From positions 70,176,659 through 70,240,658 of the forward strand of contig CM049313.1 in assembly GCA_026874595.1 (NCBI GenBank): DNA of 64,000 nucleotides, given 5' to 3'. The notes beneath the pieces were generated by a model. It ran no database searches and was not told the origin of the DNA. It worked only from the letters and a program-made list of their open reading frames with translations. A program made the translations under genes and the position numbers. Of this stretch, positions 23,208 to 38,103 are shown piece after piece (position 1 is the first letter of the stretch; every line of letters starts with the position of its first letter). Origin of the DNA: Sipunculus nudus. Lineage: Eukaryota; Annelida; Sipuncula; Golfingiida; Sipunculidae.

Positions 23208-24696
23208 TTAATGTAGCGTGGGCTATTATCGTACAATATATATCCATATTTCACCTCGACGGGTCCAGATTACACAGCTGATAGGCCTGGCATCACTCGT
23301 TCTGGGTCTGTTATGGTCGTGTAGCAACATGTCATCATCAGACACCACGACAGCTGAGGGACACTGAGTAACGATCTGACTCGAACAATGAGAACTAATG
23401 AGACAAGTTAGCTCTGTTCATGTTCAAGGGAATCATATACCACAGAGGTCACTGAGCGGAGGACCCTGTAAAAAACAAAAAAGTATTATATCGCTTTTAA
23501 ATAACACAAGACCTGTCAAGATTCGGTTATAAATAAATATCGTATATACACTCTCATATATATACGCCGGTAAGGTAAAAGACGAAAGCGCGCTTTTTAA
23601 ACACATTAACAGGGATTGTTCACCGCTGGGATTGGACATTCTTAGAATTACAGGTATAATAATGGAGCGACTGGTATCTGGTGCAAGAAACTGCCAAAAA
23701 CCCGGCTGAATAATACTCGGGATCGATATAGATGGCCAGAAATAGGACTGGAAATGCGATAAATAAGTACAACAATGTAAAAAAATGTTGCCGTATGTTG
23801 GCGTTATGCGAGGTAAAATCAAGCATTTCTTACACATTAAATATATATAAAAATTAAAAAAAAAACAGACCTTGGCCCATGTATATGTTTAAATCTTTAT
23901 ATTTTATGGTACATGTATATTTATCTTTTGTAAGGTTACACATTTGCGTGATCGCGAGTTTTGAAACAATGTTAATTTCCCAGTATATGCATTTGTTTAT
24001 GAAATTTAACACTAGTGTTTTAGCCGTTTATTTGTGACATCATATATCGCTAATACGGTGGTTAAATTATTATTATAGTTTATCTTTTCAGGAAGGTATA
24101 ACTAAAATGTTACAGATAAGAAGAAAAAGACTTTATTATTGTAATATAAATTACAGGGTACTCAGGGACCTTAAATACTATTGAGTTGTTAATGCCCAAA
24201 TGCTGTGTGGCTTAACATGTGTGGTGGTTATATGAAAGAGTATATTTGGAATTATATATATAGTCCTTGGTAATGGACAGACCGGAGCGTTTGACGCGCC
24301 AATTGCACTGTTATAAAACATGCAATCTGTTTTTATCGTCAATATAGAACAAAAGAATGTATTTTTATATTATGTCCCTTAAATGATCATTGTTCAGTAG
24401 GTAGTTTATACAAAAAAGTATACTTATATAACACAGGAACAAGTGCGTGTGTAAGTGCATGGGCGCATGGTTTTACGCTGACACGGGCTTTGTGGTTCCG
24501 CCTGTTTCGCCCCGTTGTGGACCACGGAGCAGAATCGTTTCAAATGTCTCAAAATACAAACAGTCTAGATTTGCATTAGGGGTAACTGCGTGTGACTTAC
24601 TGCATGTGTTGTTGACAAAACAGGAATCGAGGAAAGTGGAACAAAAGCGTATTCCTTGATAGTGGAAACTGGCCGCTTACGACCCCACAAACATGC

Positions 24697-24711
24697 ACCC
24701 CCCCCCCCCCC
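24697..24711. repeat. poly(C) tract
   Basis: A run of C residues followed by CTCCCGCCCCGC. A poly(G) tract of about 14 lies at 25199-25213. Confidence 0.8.
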
Positions 24712-27030
24712 TCCCGCCCCGCAGCTATCAGACTAGACAGGAAGGCTTGTCCCGTTAAATGCTCAATCCTCAATCCAAGTAAAGGAAAATTTTACGTCCG
24801 AATTACGAAATGTAACATGCTTTGTATTCTAGCAGCGATATAATTATTATGTTTGTCTCACGAAGAAAAATGCAACAAGTCCCATGCAGAATTTTACAGC
24901 GTATCGTAACATGTATAAGGTATACGTCGATGTATAGGCCTAAGCATCGCTTTCATGCACACTATTATAGGGAGTATTGGATATATCGTTGAGGAACAAG
25001 TATAATATTGTTGCCAGAAGGTTACACTTGTTACATTTCATAGTTCCAAATATATATTAGTAATATTTACTGTTGGGGTAACTTGGATTTAAGCAATTAG
25101 CCGGCTCAAACCTTCCAGTCTGATCTGACGGCCGGAAGAACGGAATGGGTCACTTACATGCATAACGTTGACGGACGGGGTTTTGCAGTTGGCGCTTGGG
25201 GGGGGGGGGGGGGTTGACAAATTAAATACCTGCTTCAACATTAGTATACAGAACTTGACGTTGACGGCCTCAGCCACCCTATGTTTATTAGGTTGTCATG
25301 CAGTGTCCAGTTCTAGACTACTTCAATAACATATACTATATAATATGGGGAAGAACAATTCGCCTGACAATGACCAGAATTAATTAGAATTTATGTATAC
25401 AGCCTTCCAGTTAGACTTATGTTTAAGTTGTAAAAGGCCTTTATCTTTTTAGTCTTTTCTATATTTAAGGGAAGAAAAAATCGTCTTCCTAAAATAACCA
25501 TATTTACTCTAAGTATAAAACGATCATAGTATATTTTACAAGTAAGTCACCAACAACTTCACGATTCTGCCATCACTGAAATCCCTAATTTAAAAGGTCA
25601 ACGGATAAAGACACTTAATGTGTCAAAACTAAATGAGCAATCATGTCGTATATGCATGTGAAATGTAAGTGCATGCATAGATCGGTAAATATGTTAAGAT
25701 GTTTGTATAGGCTCATAAATCATAAATCAACAAATTGACTCTTTTTCATGATTTTTGACAAAGCTACAAACACATATATCGTCACTGCATGTCACATCTA
25801 GTATAGTGTGTAAAAAGATCATCGAATCGACCACACAGACCATAATGAGCTTGTTTTCAATGGGCTGTGTGGCGGATATATACAATCAAAAATGCATTAA
25901 CAGTGGCTGATAAAACCAACATATACATATGGCTGCGCGAACACGTCGCTGATTGTGAAAATGATAATGTATTTTAATAATTTATAACTTCATTATAACA
26001 ATTTATATCCTTGTTTCTTTTCTTAAGGACCCAAAGTAATGCAGCCGATTCTTCTAAACGCACACCACTGCAAAGAGAGATGCGCGTTGTTTTTACCTAA
26101 ATATATGACTGATTTTGGGAACAAATATTTTGCGTCTTTATTTCCCGGATTAACAGCTAGTTGACCTGATTTTGAGTATAAGTATACAGACATTTCTTCC
26201 ATTTGTATCCTTCGATAACTAGCTCCTGTCAATCATATACACTGCTTGTTTGCATGCAGACGGTATAGCAATCCTATAGTGTTCCTATTTGTCTTATACT
26301 TTTTTCAGTTTTATATTTTCCCCTTATTTTCTTCAAAATACCTACATAAATTTATCCTTTTTTGTACTTTTTTTTGCAACATATAATTTAAAGAAACATT
26401 ATCTAAAATTTAAGCTTGGCTAAGGTCGTTATATACACATGCATGCGTGCTTCTATAATGCTGCATGCTTTTCCAGGCTTATCTGCTATATATGTAATTG
26501 CCTCCTTTTCCCACATATCCTAAATTTCCATTCCTACTTTTTACAAGGAACTGCTGTTGGAAAGTCTTGTGTTTTTCTGTATTGCCGTCTATATATACAT
26601 ATATCTAACTGTCTGACGCACAAAAACACGTGGTTGTAATCCCGGAGTCAATTTGCCACATGTCATGCTGGCCCTATTAGCCATGAGTCTCCTTCTCTAC
26701 TCCATAAACCATATATATATAATGTTAGTGGAAACTGTATTAAACTTCTCTATAATTTTCCGCCAAGAATAAAATCGTCAGACCAAACTTTTATTGGCAC
26801 GCGTGTTAATTTCGGAGGTTATAAGCGACTTTGGCATGACGATTAGTAACATATATATATATACATATATACATACATACATGTAACATATGCCAGTTTA
26901 AGCCTTAGCGCACTTTTTGTGTATTCTGCATGGTATTTACAAATTTTTCATATCTCGAGAATGATCGAGATACAAAGCTACCGAAGGAAGCGTTTACACT
27001 CTGCTCATACCTGTATTTACCTATATATAT

Positions 27031-27150
27031 ACGTTTATATACTATATCGTTAACACTACATTTATACTTTATCGTTAACACTCACATTTATACTACATCG
27101 TTAATACTAACGTTTATACTATCGTTAACAATATAATGTTTATACTATAA
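27031..27150. repeat. Minisatellite of about 26 bp built on ATCGTTAACACT
   Basis: Four to five degenerate units of the type TATACTATATCGTTAACACT-ACATT. GTTAAC is conserved in most of them. Confidence 0.7.
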
Positions 27151-28229
27151 CGTATATATTCAATAACTGACGCTATAAACAATCGCTTGAACGTCTTAAA
27201 TAAAGCTAAGTTTATGGATATTCTTATGGACGACCGTTACAGCTGCTAAATACCGAGCGATTCGTTTACACGTCTCAGTAAGTTTATATCATATATATAT
27301 ATATATACTTGTGCTTTCTATATTAATAATTTCTTCGTCATTATCTTCAACAAAATATAAATGCCACTCTGAGCATCATCAGAACAGTGATTATAATAGA
27401 TGGACAAAAAGATATATAAACGCATACAGTCTTATATCTTTTTAGTGATGATAACTTTATTCATGGAAATAAAAACTCAGTGCGGAATCAAGAGGCATAA
27501 TATGACTATAGAAACTGTTAGGGGAACAGTGCCTCAGCTAGTGATGCAGACAGAAATCTGCTTCTATAGTATTATGAGGATAACTAGAACATGAATGAAC
27601 AAAGAAAAATAAGCTCATGTCTGCTTACAGATTACACGCGGACTCGTATAGCCCTACAGTCAAAATAACAACAACATATGAATATCGGAGCACGCTGTAT
27701 GGACTGTCTTGTTTATTCAGGTGAAATGATAATAATAATAACATACACCCATCGGGTATATATTGCACGTGTTCGAGTCGTTTTCCTCTTTTACACACAT
27801 GCATGCACCGCAGGGATGACCTGCCTCGCTTGCACACTCGCGTGCGCTCACACACATTTTATTTTTTTTATCTACATAGATTTAGATATTATATAAGCAT
27901 TACGGTGTGTAACAGAGGTCACGCTATGAGTGAGGGTCCCGATGTTAATGGTGTATTATACGCCACCTGTAGTGTCTATCACCCGAATGAGGAATTCCCA
28001 ACGCTAACGAACACACATACTACACAGGATTTTATCGACCGATGAATGTATAATTATATGTAATCTTTATATACTTAGATTTAATTATAAGCATTTACGC
28101 AACTCTGGACAGTTAGGGTACACATTGGCACACGCGTGTATGTTAACTTGTAAATGAATATATAGCACATGCTGGACGCTATGCTCTTTCCTGCGGTCAC
28201 ATGGAAACGCACGCACACACACACAGACA

Positions 28230-28231
<2 letters not shown>

Positions 28232-28265
<34 letters not shown>
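28232..28265. repeat. (GA)n microsatellite
   Basis: A 34-bp alternating GA run after a short ACACAC stretch. Confidence 0.95.
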
Positions 28266-28268
<3 letters not shown>

Positions 28269-31213
28269 TACCTGATTATATGTAGCGGTGTGTAGTCTCA
28301 AATATTCCCCGTGTTGATGTTTCCCACGCTAACACGGGTAGGTCTGCATTTTGTTTTAAAAACGAATAACACCCGCAATGACAGACAAGCCGATCATCAT
28401 GCCATATATAAACACATAACCCTTCACGGCGAGCCAAACAAATATATTGAGCCATTAGGAGAAACCGTTCCCACGAGGAGTTCCGGTGAAATATGCCGCA
28501 TATAACAGGCGTGTTACTGTTAGACATGTTAATAGAGGCTGCATGGGTATTCAAAGTGAAGAGCTGATCTGTTCCTAAGAGAGTTAGTTAATTTATATCT
28601 TGACATAGCCTCCCCCGCCACGCCAGACTCCGTCCTGGCAGTGATGGTGGGAGTCGTGTTCAGAATTACCGGAATTGGTCACCTGGCGGTGTTACATCTT
28701 TAGTTCCATAATACTCTTAACCTAAAACCACACGATGCAACGGATCCCATCACATGATAAGGTGAATGGTCTACACTGATGGTAAAATCTTGGACCTGTC
28801 AGTATTATATCTCATATCATCTTAGCCTGGATCTCTGCTTATTTTCAAACCTGCGTGAGGGCTAAGACCCAACACAGTTGGCGGCAAAACCGCACAGCAG
28901 GTGAAATGTACCAGGGCAAAAACAGACCATCTTATGTTATGATTGGTTTGTACAAAATATACTAAACGTGGTCGGTACATCGGGGGCTGTGAATGGGAGC
29001 TTTGTTACCATGCGCCCCAGAACAACCATTAGGTATGTCACCATTTGTCGGGACACATGTTTGATGGTCCAGCGTCTTTTTAGCGGCCGTGTGTATGCTC
29101 TTAGGGTGCTTGGGACCCTTTCATAATATCAGAACAATAACTCTCTCATTTCAGTAAGCGGCCCACCCAGGAAAGGTCCGCGGTTACACGTTGTCCTAAC
29201 ATACCAGTGATACCCAGGTCAAAACTGCGTATACCATACACCCCTAAAAATGTGTATAAAGGAAAAAATTATGCGACACCATTATGCATTCATGATCGCA
29301 GATTATATTGGAAACTTCGCTCCCACGCACAACCAGTGAGGGGGTGGATTATTGGGTTGTGTATATTCGGGTCGTAGGAATAAAAATATTGACATTTACG
29401 AAAACGCAAGTGAAAAATTTACAAATTTACAACTTCAATATCGTTTACATTTCAACAGGTTCCACATTTGTATGTTTTCTTTCACAACTATTGGCAGGAA
29501 CAAAATAAATGCATATTGGTACTCAAAATAAACGTTTTAAATTCTATTCTTCATTGTTTAGGATGATACTAGACAGTTTATATACAATCTAGTGTACCCT
29601 GAATGATATACATAACCTAAATGTATGTTTTATAAGATTCATATTTGCCTGTTATAAAACGTTTCCGTAAAAAATTCATGACCCGTGCATTTTGTCCTGT
29701 TGTTTGTATGCGCTCTGTCTATAGACGGAAGTTAAACTTAATAGTGTTGTACAGAATGGTACGAAGAAAAAAGACCTGCATTGGTGGTCTTTGTACATTT
29801 TACAAAAAGATGATGTAATGTTTGTATGGTTCTCTGCGCAGGTGGCTGGCGTATATAATTTGAATTCAACATTGAAAATGCTGCATCATAAACGGTAAAA
29901 GATGATACCTGGCACACTTTGAAACAATGCGATGCCTGTTAAAAGCGTAAAAAAAGTGGAGCTCAACTTGTATACGGCTAATTTAAACAGTAACAGCAAC
30001 TGTGGTTACATACTGCTTGTTGACTATGTATTACTGGTGACGTTTAACATGCAGCTGTAGACTTTTATAAGGCTCTAAACAAGCAGAACAACTTCGTTGC
30101 TTCAGTTAACTTGGCTCAATATAAATTCCATCATGCTGTGAATGTTCACGGTTATAGGAGCTTGTAAATTGGACGTGGAGGTGTTGGACCGAACTACAAC
30201 ACGCAGCTGTCTCGGTCCGTTGTTGATACAAGCATTTCGCGGCGAGTTATAAAATCACCATGACACCCTCTTTTTAGTCTGGTACTATTCTATCTTTTTA
30301 CGCTATAGGGGGTAATACAACAGACAAGTTTATGTCGTGCGAAGATTGTATAATTTAAAACGTAATTAATGATCAGCCAAAGTGCCTGGTATTCTACGCA
30401 GGCTGATGTGAATCACCATAACACAGTAAAGGATATTTACGTTACATACCTCCCAGAAGTAATATAAATGTATATATAGTAAAAAGCGAAAGTTAAGTGT
30501 CGTACCACATACTAATATCTGTAAGTATATACCTCTATAACCTTGCCCATTCATGTGGTGATTGCTGCTTTGGTTTAAGATCCCTTTCGCTTAATAGTCG
30601 ACCGGCCAACCCCCTGAAAAGTGTCTGGCAGTGTGAAAGACTTAATAAGAGGCATCAAGACTGTCAATCACACTATAAAGTTTTCCCATGGTCCAAGGTT
30701 TCAAAATAAACATGTTGCAAAAGGGACCAAATATCAGTTTAAAGGTCATATGTGGTTCAGTCAGTTAACATAGGATCTTTTAACATTGATTCTGTCAACC
30801 CCAACGTAACAATGGATACACAACTCATCAGTAGTATTGGACTTGTAAGCCTTACATGAGTTGTGATACAAGCGGAGGATTGTACTGCAGTGGTCTTCCA
30901 TTCTGTTGCATTGATATCGTAGTATAGACAGTCGATAATCTTAACATTAGGCTACAAACGATGAATTAACACAAAATAATACATGTGAACTGACAATCCA
31001 ACTAAAAAAAGTCTCTATAGTAACGAGTCATTCCCTTTATCGCGTACAGGTTGGCTCTCGCCCAGTACTTGGGCAATACTTGTATTCATGCGTGCAGAAA
31101 TTCAACAAACATGCAGAGAGATTTGCCGATATTCTGACATAAAACGGATTTTTTTTCGCATATGGTAGGTGTTGTGAGAAAGTATATACAAAACTAACGT
31201 GGGTCTGATTAAT

Positions 31214-31223
31214 GTCACGTGAC
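31214..31223. promoter_or_regulatory. Perfect GTCACGTGAC E-box (CLEAR-like)
   Basis: It lies within the palindrome TGTCACGTGACA in intron 1. Bound factor and function are unknown. Confidence 0.3.
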
Positions 31224-31373
31224 AGGGTTATTGTAGGGCAAGAGTAGTAAAAAATGACGAAAATATTTGGATGCCTTATAGTGCGGTCCTCGTTGAAGGA
31301 TGTAAAGGCACTATATATAGCTCTGACGCTAGTACGCCGGTCGTAGACCCTCCCCCTCCCTCAACCCTCCTTT

Positions 31374-31374
<1 letters not shown>

Positions 31375-31431
<57 letters not shown>
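31375..31431. repeat. (CT)n microsatellite
   Basis: A 57-bp CT run, giving an artificial SLSLSL frame. Confidence 0.95.
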
Positions 31432-31436
<5 letters not shown>

Positions 31437-33805
31437 GTGGGACTACGTACGGGTGCGATCAGGTATGTGGACGTGTTCATAGCTGTTCTCACGTAATAGT
31501 TTTATCGTAAAAGGAAGAGATATATATGCTAATATATATTCATTAAATGTTGATATGTCAATATAATTAACTATTATTAACCGGTAGTAAACTGAAGAGT
31601 AAAATATGCGTACACCTGTATCAAATTGGCCACCAGAACGCCTCGGCAGGAAATATTAATTTGTGATGTGTGATATGTATTAGAAATCGATAATTATACG
31701 TCAGGCCTCATTATCTTGATTATAAAACCATATTATACAAAGTATAATCATCATGGGGGACCACCCATATAGTCGTGGGAAACTAAGGTACAAATGTCGA
31801 AAATTTGTTCAAAATATACACTGGGAGCAAGTGAGGCATAGTTGTGTTCCATTGGTTCCTGGCGTAAATGACTGTTGGGGTTAGTGGTGTTGGTTCGTAT
31901 ACCGTGTTGTATGAGATAGCTATAAATGATTATTCGTCACAGCACCAGGTGATGATACAGTCTTGTCCCCTAATGGTGATTTAATGTTGGGCTGTCACGT
32001 TTGATTCTGTCATCGCTTGATGTTATCATTCCGTGCTGTACATTATCTCATTGACAATCTCGTATTTTTATCACGGCTCAGCGCCTTAGACGTTTGCGTT
32101 TTATAAAACCTGGTTTTATGCGATAAATCCAACACCCAGCTTTAGTTGTTTACGGTTCTTTAATGACCGATGGTTGAATGATGTGTACACATGAGCTTAA
32201 ACCGTCCTACACCGAGCAGTTTTACGGACCATATTTTATATACCGGGTTTAAAAAAAAATGTTTTGTTGATATATATCTAATTCAGTTTTTATTTTAGTT
32301 CGTGTATTTATGGTTTATGCTGTTAATTCAACATATAGGATGGATATATTATTCTACTTTTACTTTGAGGCAGCGTACGGGATAACCCTGAAGATATAAA
32401 TATAAACTGGTTTAATTAACAATTAATAAAACAGCACACGGGCACATGAATGTGTACAGAAACGTCCTGTGTTTGGTGAATTCACGTGATGCGTTGACCT
32501 TTGACCTTCCGATGAATGACAGGAACAGGTGCTCGCTTTGGTAAAATAAATGAGACCTAGATATCTACATCGGCGATCTAGCGCTTATTCATTCATGAGA
32601 ATAGAAGCACATACTTACGCCGTGCTGTGTTTAACATTCAGTTAGACTCTATATAATTACGCACACTAACACATTTCTCCTGTAACATATACAAACATAC
32701 AATATTTATACTTACATTGTAAAACATGCTGGGTGCTAAGTAAAGGAAAGAGAGTTCGCTGTTACTAATAATGTGGAGGTTATAACACGTACCTCACACG
32801 TTTAAACGCGCTGGACTTGCATATATATATATATGCAATAATATATCTTATATCCTGTCGGTGGCTTTGATGCTGATCTTTTGCGCTTCACGTGTCAGAC
32901 CTTGCGCTTGCTGAATTCCCCTACATACATTAGGTGCAACAAAACGCCATTTAAACAAATTATTAGACAGAGGACAGTATGTCAGCGTCGGCGTGAATTC
33001 CCACTAGGTTTATTTACATTAAGTCGGTTTTTGGAGCTTCACACGCTAACGCTAATGTGCCATATGACAGACCCTTTGTCAGTCTGTGACCATGAATGAC
33101 ATGTAGTCTTGACAGTGCCATTAATAATGCAGTCACTATGTCTAATAGTAAATCACTGCATGGGATAGCTTTAAATGTAATGCTGCATGGTATACATTTT
33201 CAGGTATAAAGTTATTTTTTTTATATTTTCCCAAGGAGCCTTGTCAGCCCTATATATTTTCAATTTTAGGATGGGGTATAATATTAAAATATTTACACAT
33301 TATTATCCTACTGTAAACAGTATTAAGCCCAATAGCGAATAAAAGGGCCCATCATCTGTTTTGTTGTACAAACAATAGTCAATCGTTAGTATTTATATTT
33401 ATAAATATTATTTATTGTTCGTTATAAATGTTTTTGCACAATTCTGAACACTTTTTAAATAAAAAGACTATTAGGTTAAAATGTAAATTAACTAAACAAA
33501 ATAAATCATGGGGAAATAAAGTAAAAACGAACACCATTAAACATCCACACCATTCAACTCATAATCCTAAACTTTGATTTTGATTTAGATACCCGTATAA
33601 TGCCCCTACCACGGACATGTATCTTCATAAATACACATAACCTAAATCAAATAGCCATATCATACGTTATTTTATCCTATGTACCTTCGCCCGGTGTTTT
33701 TACTTAAGATGTTAGCTATTGTTATATGTTATCCAATAACTGTGTCAGAACAAATCGATCTGGCGTCATGTCCACATGTTTTTATTCAGCGAGGATGGTA
33801 CCGGT

Positions 33806-33815
33806 GTCACGTGAC
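33806..33815. promoter_or_regulatory. Perfect GTCACGTGAC E-box (CLEAR-like)
   Basis: It lies in GGTGTCACGTGACCGA in intron 1. Confidence 0.3.
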
Positions 33816-34256
33816 CGATAAACGTACACATATAACCCCATGTAGGTGCTTTGTAGAGCCTTCTGTTAACCCGCGCGCTGATACCTATGATCAAAGCAAC
33901 ATCGCCTCTCATTAACGAAAAATTAATTACCCCACCTTATATTCCACTGACATTTTACACTACCGTAAACAACGCGTGTTGCAACGACTTATATACCTTA
34001 TTGCCTTCATTACCGAAGAGCTCGATTGTATTATACACAGGATGTTTACGATTCCTCTTTTGCGTCAGCCATGGATTTAGGGAGATATTTTGGATGCCTT
34101 GGGGGCATCAGTGATTTTTTAGTGTATTTATATTATTTGTGATGCTTCCACAAGGTAATGAAATATTCGGAAGACCTAACTCCATTGCTTTCAGTAAAAG
34201 CCAACTTAAGGGTTATTTTGCCTGTGCCTGTCTTTAATCCTTCCAGTGATTGGGAA

Positions 34257-34259
<3 letters not shown>

Positions 34260-34323
<64 letters not shown>

Positions 34324-34347
34324 GGGAGAGAGAGAGAGAGAGAGAGG
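34260..34347. repeat. (AT)n(GA)n compound microsatellite
   Basis: About 42 bp of AT passes directly into about 46 bp of GA with a GGGG interruption. Confidence 0.95.
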
Positions 34348-35696
34348 AGCAACGTTTTCTGTAACAGTGTTCCCGGAGCTACAAACTGCAGTCATGGTCG
34401 TCTTTTAGGATAAACGAATACTCGTGCGCTCTTCTCCGTTGTGTCTGTTATACCCTTGACTTTTTTGTGATACACACTTTCATTCATTATATATATACAT
34501 ACTCTATTGTTCCAAAAGCGTACCTTACATTTTAACACTCAGTTTGTACCCTACTAATATTTGTTGATAAATAAATGCTGGGGCGCTCATCCCCAGGGTT
34601 TCTATTTAGAAGATACCCGTCTATCAAACTGTCTCAGCAAACAGAATCCCATATTGAGACCTTGTCCTCGGAGTACTTTCCTGTGGTATATCCGCGTGTC
34701 ATTATATCAACCCCTGACCTCGCAATATTATCGAAACTGCTCAATGTGACGGTCCTTTTTCGCAGGGATTAGAACCTGGATGTCACAAGTCATATGTCGT
34801 AAAGAGTAAAGTAATTTCATTTGATATATTAAGTAAAAGGCTTGATGGCGATTGTCTATCTAGTACAATCAGCAGTCAAATTTGATTTTGTTACCAGATT
34901 ATTATGGCCAGTGGTAAATTTGGCCAAAAAGATGATATCTTAAATTAAGCACCGGGGCATTTAGACACACCCGGCATATTTTTTAAAAATTTTGTAGACT
35001 TTTGTCGATTCAGAGCTCAAGCGGCTCGTACATTTCTTTCAAGAAAAAAAATTAATAAAATTTCGATAAAAATTCCCTTTAGTTATGTTTTGACCTGTTC
35101 CGCAAAACAATTCTGCATATAATTATCTCGATTGCCACTGATCAAATGATTATTTATCGAAAACCTGTGATAAACAGAACAGAATAAAATCGCCCGGTCG
35201 TACTTATCTCTAAAGTTTTGTTCTTATATTTTATAAATATATTACAAGTATAGGAGGATGTATAAAGAACTGAAAAGACGATACGCCATGCAGTCTGCTG
35301 CATGCGTTTCATTGGTTCAGTCTTCGTATATAAATGTTAAGTATATGTGCCGAGCTTATTGGAATAAAGACGAGTACGTATTGCACATATAGTTTTTATA
35401 CTCCTTTTTTTGTTCTCATGTCTACACTCAGCGTTGACTTGTCAAATGCTTTTGTTAGATCACGTCAAGGGTCTTCCTGAGCAGTTCAACCCCTATTTTT
35501 TCAGATGTCGTGTATGTCGTGAATTCAAGCCCGCCCGAGGTCGCCAGGGGTTTCATTGTTGTGCTAAACTGATGGCAGAGAACATATTGTTTGAAGCCCC
35601 AGTCACGACCGTCTGGTGTAACTTATACTCAATACCCGAGGGCGATCTGAAAGGGCTTCACGTCAAGGTCACATGGCCTGTATGACATATGCTTCA

Positions 35697-35710
35697 AGGT
35701 CACGTGACCT
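35697..35710. promoter_or_regulatory. AGGTCACGTGACCT palindrome: E-box inside inverted AGGTCA half-sites
   Basis: A perfect 14-bp palindrome that combines the GTCACGTGAC E-box with two inverted AGGTCA nuclear-receptor half-sites. A partial relative, TCAAGGTCACATGG, lies 40 bp upstream at about 35663. It is intronic and its function is unproven. Confidence 0.35.
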
Positions 35711-38103
35711 CCATGAGAAGAATAAGTCTGAAGTTCATGAGTCCTGCCGGAAGTGTAAAGTTACCGTATATATGCGTCCTAAAACGAGAACAGTGACGTG
35801 CCTCAGACCGGCGGAATAATGCTCACTAATTATAATGCTATATTATTTCCCAATTTTTTTTCACATAGTCTGTTTTCATATGTTTATTACTGGGACTTAA
35901 AAGGCCAAGTTTCTGTAAGAAACATAGCATTTACATACAACGTACAACGGTTATTGCTAAATATTGGTAGGAACCGACTATGGAATGATCATGAAGACTC
36001 TGACCTGATTAAATGTGAAGTAAGACATGTATCATAACCATGGCTCTTTTTATTCATTTGCACGATTCCCTCATCTATCTTCATATTCCTGGCAACGGAC
36101 TTCAAAGTTTCAAGCATGTGGTTATATTAGGCAGTTGTTTTACATATAGGAAACTTCTAAGTGAAACAACATACTCGACAGGGAAGGACGGTTCTGCCAT
36201 CAATTATGCGTTTCAACCATCACGAAATACTGGAACAAATTCTTACCCCGCGAATATGAAGGCAACCTTCATATACCGATGGTATAAAAAGAGAGAAATT
36301 ATCCGAGGATGATGAGCACTTTCCAAATCTTTAAAAAAAATAAATAAATAAATAAAAACTGCCAAATCTACATTGCTTAATAGAATATTTTTTTTTGGGT
36401 AACATTATCAAAAATTTATTCGAAGTGTCTTTTTCTCAAACAAACTAAAAAGGAAGTTAAACTAAGCATGTAATTAAGGTTCGTAAGTAAACTAAGATAC
36501 ATTAATTCCCGGGCATCTCGGGTGTTTATTGTTTCTGTTGAATGGAAGATACCTTTATCCTTTATTATGAATTCTGGTGTTTAGGCGGCCAGGCGGTGTG
36601 TATGAATATCTGCCGGATGTTAAACATACCGGTCTGTCTTGGGGCGCCTTGTTAGCGTGCAGGGCACAGAATTTGGACATCGCCTCTGTCATTATCACTT
36701 CGATTGTTGGATAACACATAGGGCGGTGTGTTGTTAACTACTCTCCCGCCCTTTGCCTGCAGGGCCCGAGGTAGATTTAATTATACAAGGAAGACATGAA
36801 GAGCGCTAAAAGATGCTGAGACTATATCGTTTACGGGGCATCTGGTACGTTTTAAGTGACACGAGGCTGGATGTAATAATTGCTGCCAAAAGGGCAGAGC
36901 TCCACAGGGTAACAAGGCCTTTAAGTCCCCTGTTCTCTCGAGGCGCTGAGGTTAACAATTGTCTTCTAAACTTTGGTGAAGAGGCAAGGAGGAGGTCGTT
37001 CATAAACACCTGCACTTGACTCGTGTTGTGCGAACTCGGCAGTTAAGAGAGAAACCAGTAGAAGACACAAAGGTGCCGGAGTTTATCGTATTTCCACTTC
37101 GTATTTGCGCGCACTTTGTGGGAAAATGGCCCGAATACCATGAATGGCGACACTTGGGTTTCGGCCCTCAGGGGTTTGTAGCTGCTTGAGATTCAACTGT
37201 TAGTGGGTGCTTGTCAATTTGTGACACCACATTCCATGCTTTGTTTGACCTTTTATCGCTAACGCCTATCCTTGTCGTCCCATATGATCGTGAACAAAGT
37301 GACCTGCCCCGGGACTAGGTAATAACACACCCTTTCAGCTAGAATAGCAACCATGACAATTATATATGGTAATGGATGGTGAACTTGGATGTCCAAAGAT
37401 GCCCCAAGCTCTCAGACTTGATTGACACTGTCAGGTGTCGGCACGTTGTTAAGGATCTACACGTTCCCATAGTTCTTGTGAAGGTCACTGACCGCCCCTG
37501 CACAGTATGGACAGCGTCAGCATCGTTTTATGACGTCATCTCATCGTTTCTCGATTACAAAGGACATGAAATGGTGGTAATTCTTCTTAATATTATAAGT
37601 TACTAGTACTTATTAAAATGGTACTGTTATTATCTTCACAGTTTGTTTTAGTTGATTTAATTACAGTCCCTTGTTCCAGCCAATAGTATTAGTACACAGC
37701 GGTCGGCCACGGAGTCTGCCAGACGAATTTATAGGCCTTCCAGTATATTCAGTGCAAACATTTAATTTATACTGTCGGAATGACCAGCTGCCTCGGTATC
37801 CATTTTCAGGACGCTCAGGTCCATCTCTAAACCACGCCCGATAAATCTTTCTGTATAAGGCTCTATCGATAATTGTATACCACAAGAAATATATTTTGTG
37901 GCTCATTCCACAAGGAAAAAGCCCCGTAACAGATCAGCTAATTTGTTCATAGGATATTTTTTTCTAACACAGGCCATGAACTTGTCGTACTTTTTTTCAG
38001 TGCCGCCACCTACATATGTTAAAACATAAAGCTAGTATACCTTCTGCGCGTATTATGCTTGAAAAATCGTTCATATGTACAGTTTATAACTGTGGTGTTT
38101 TTA

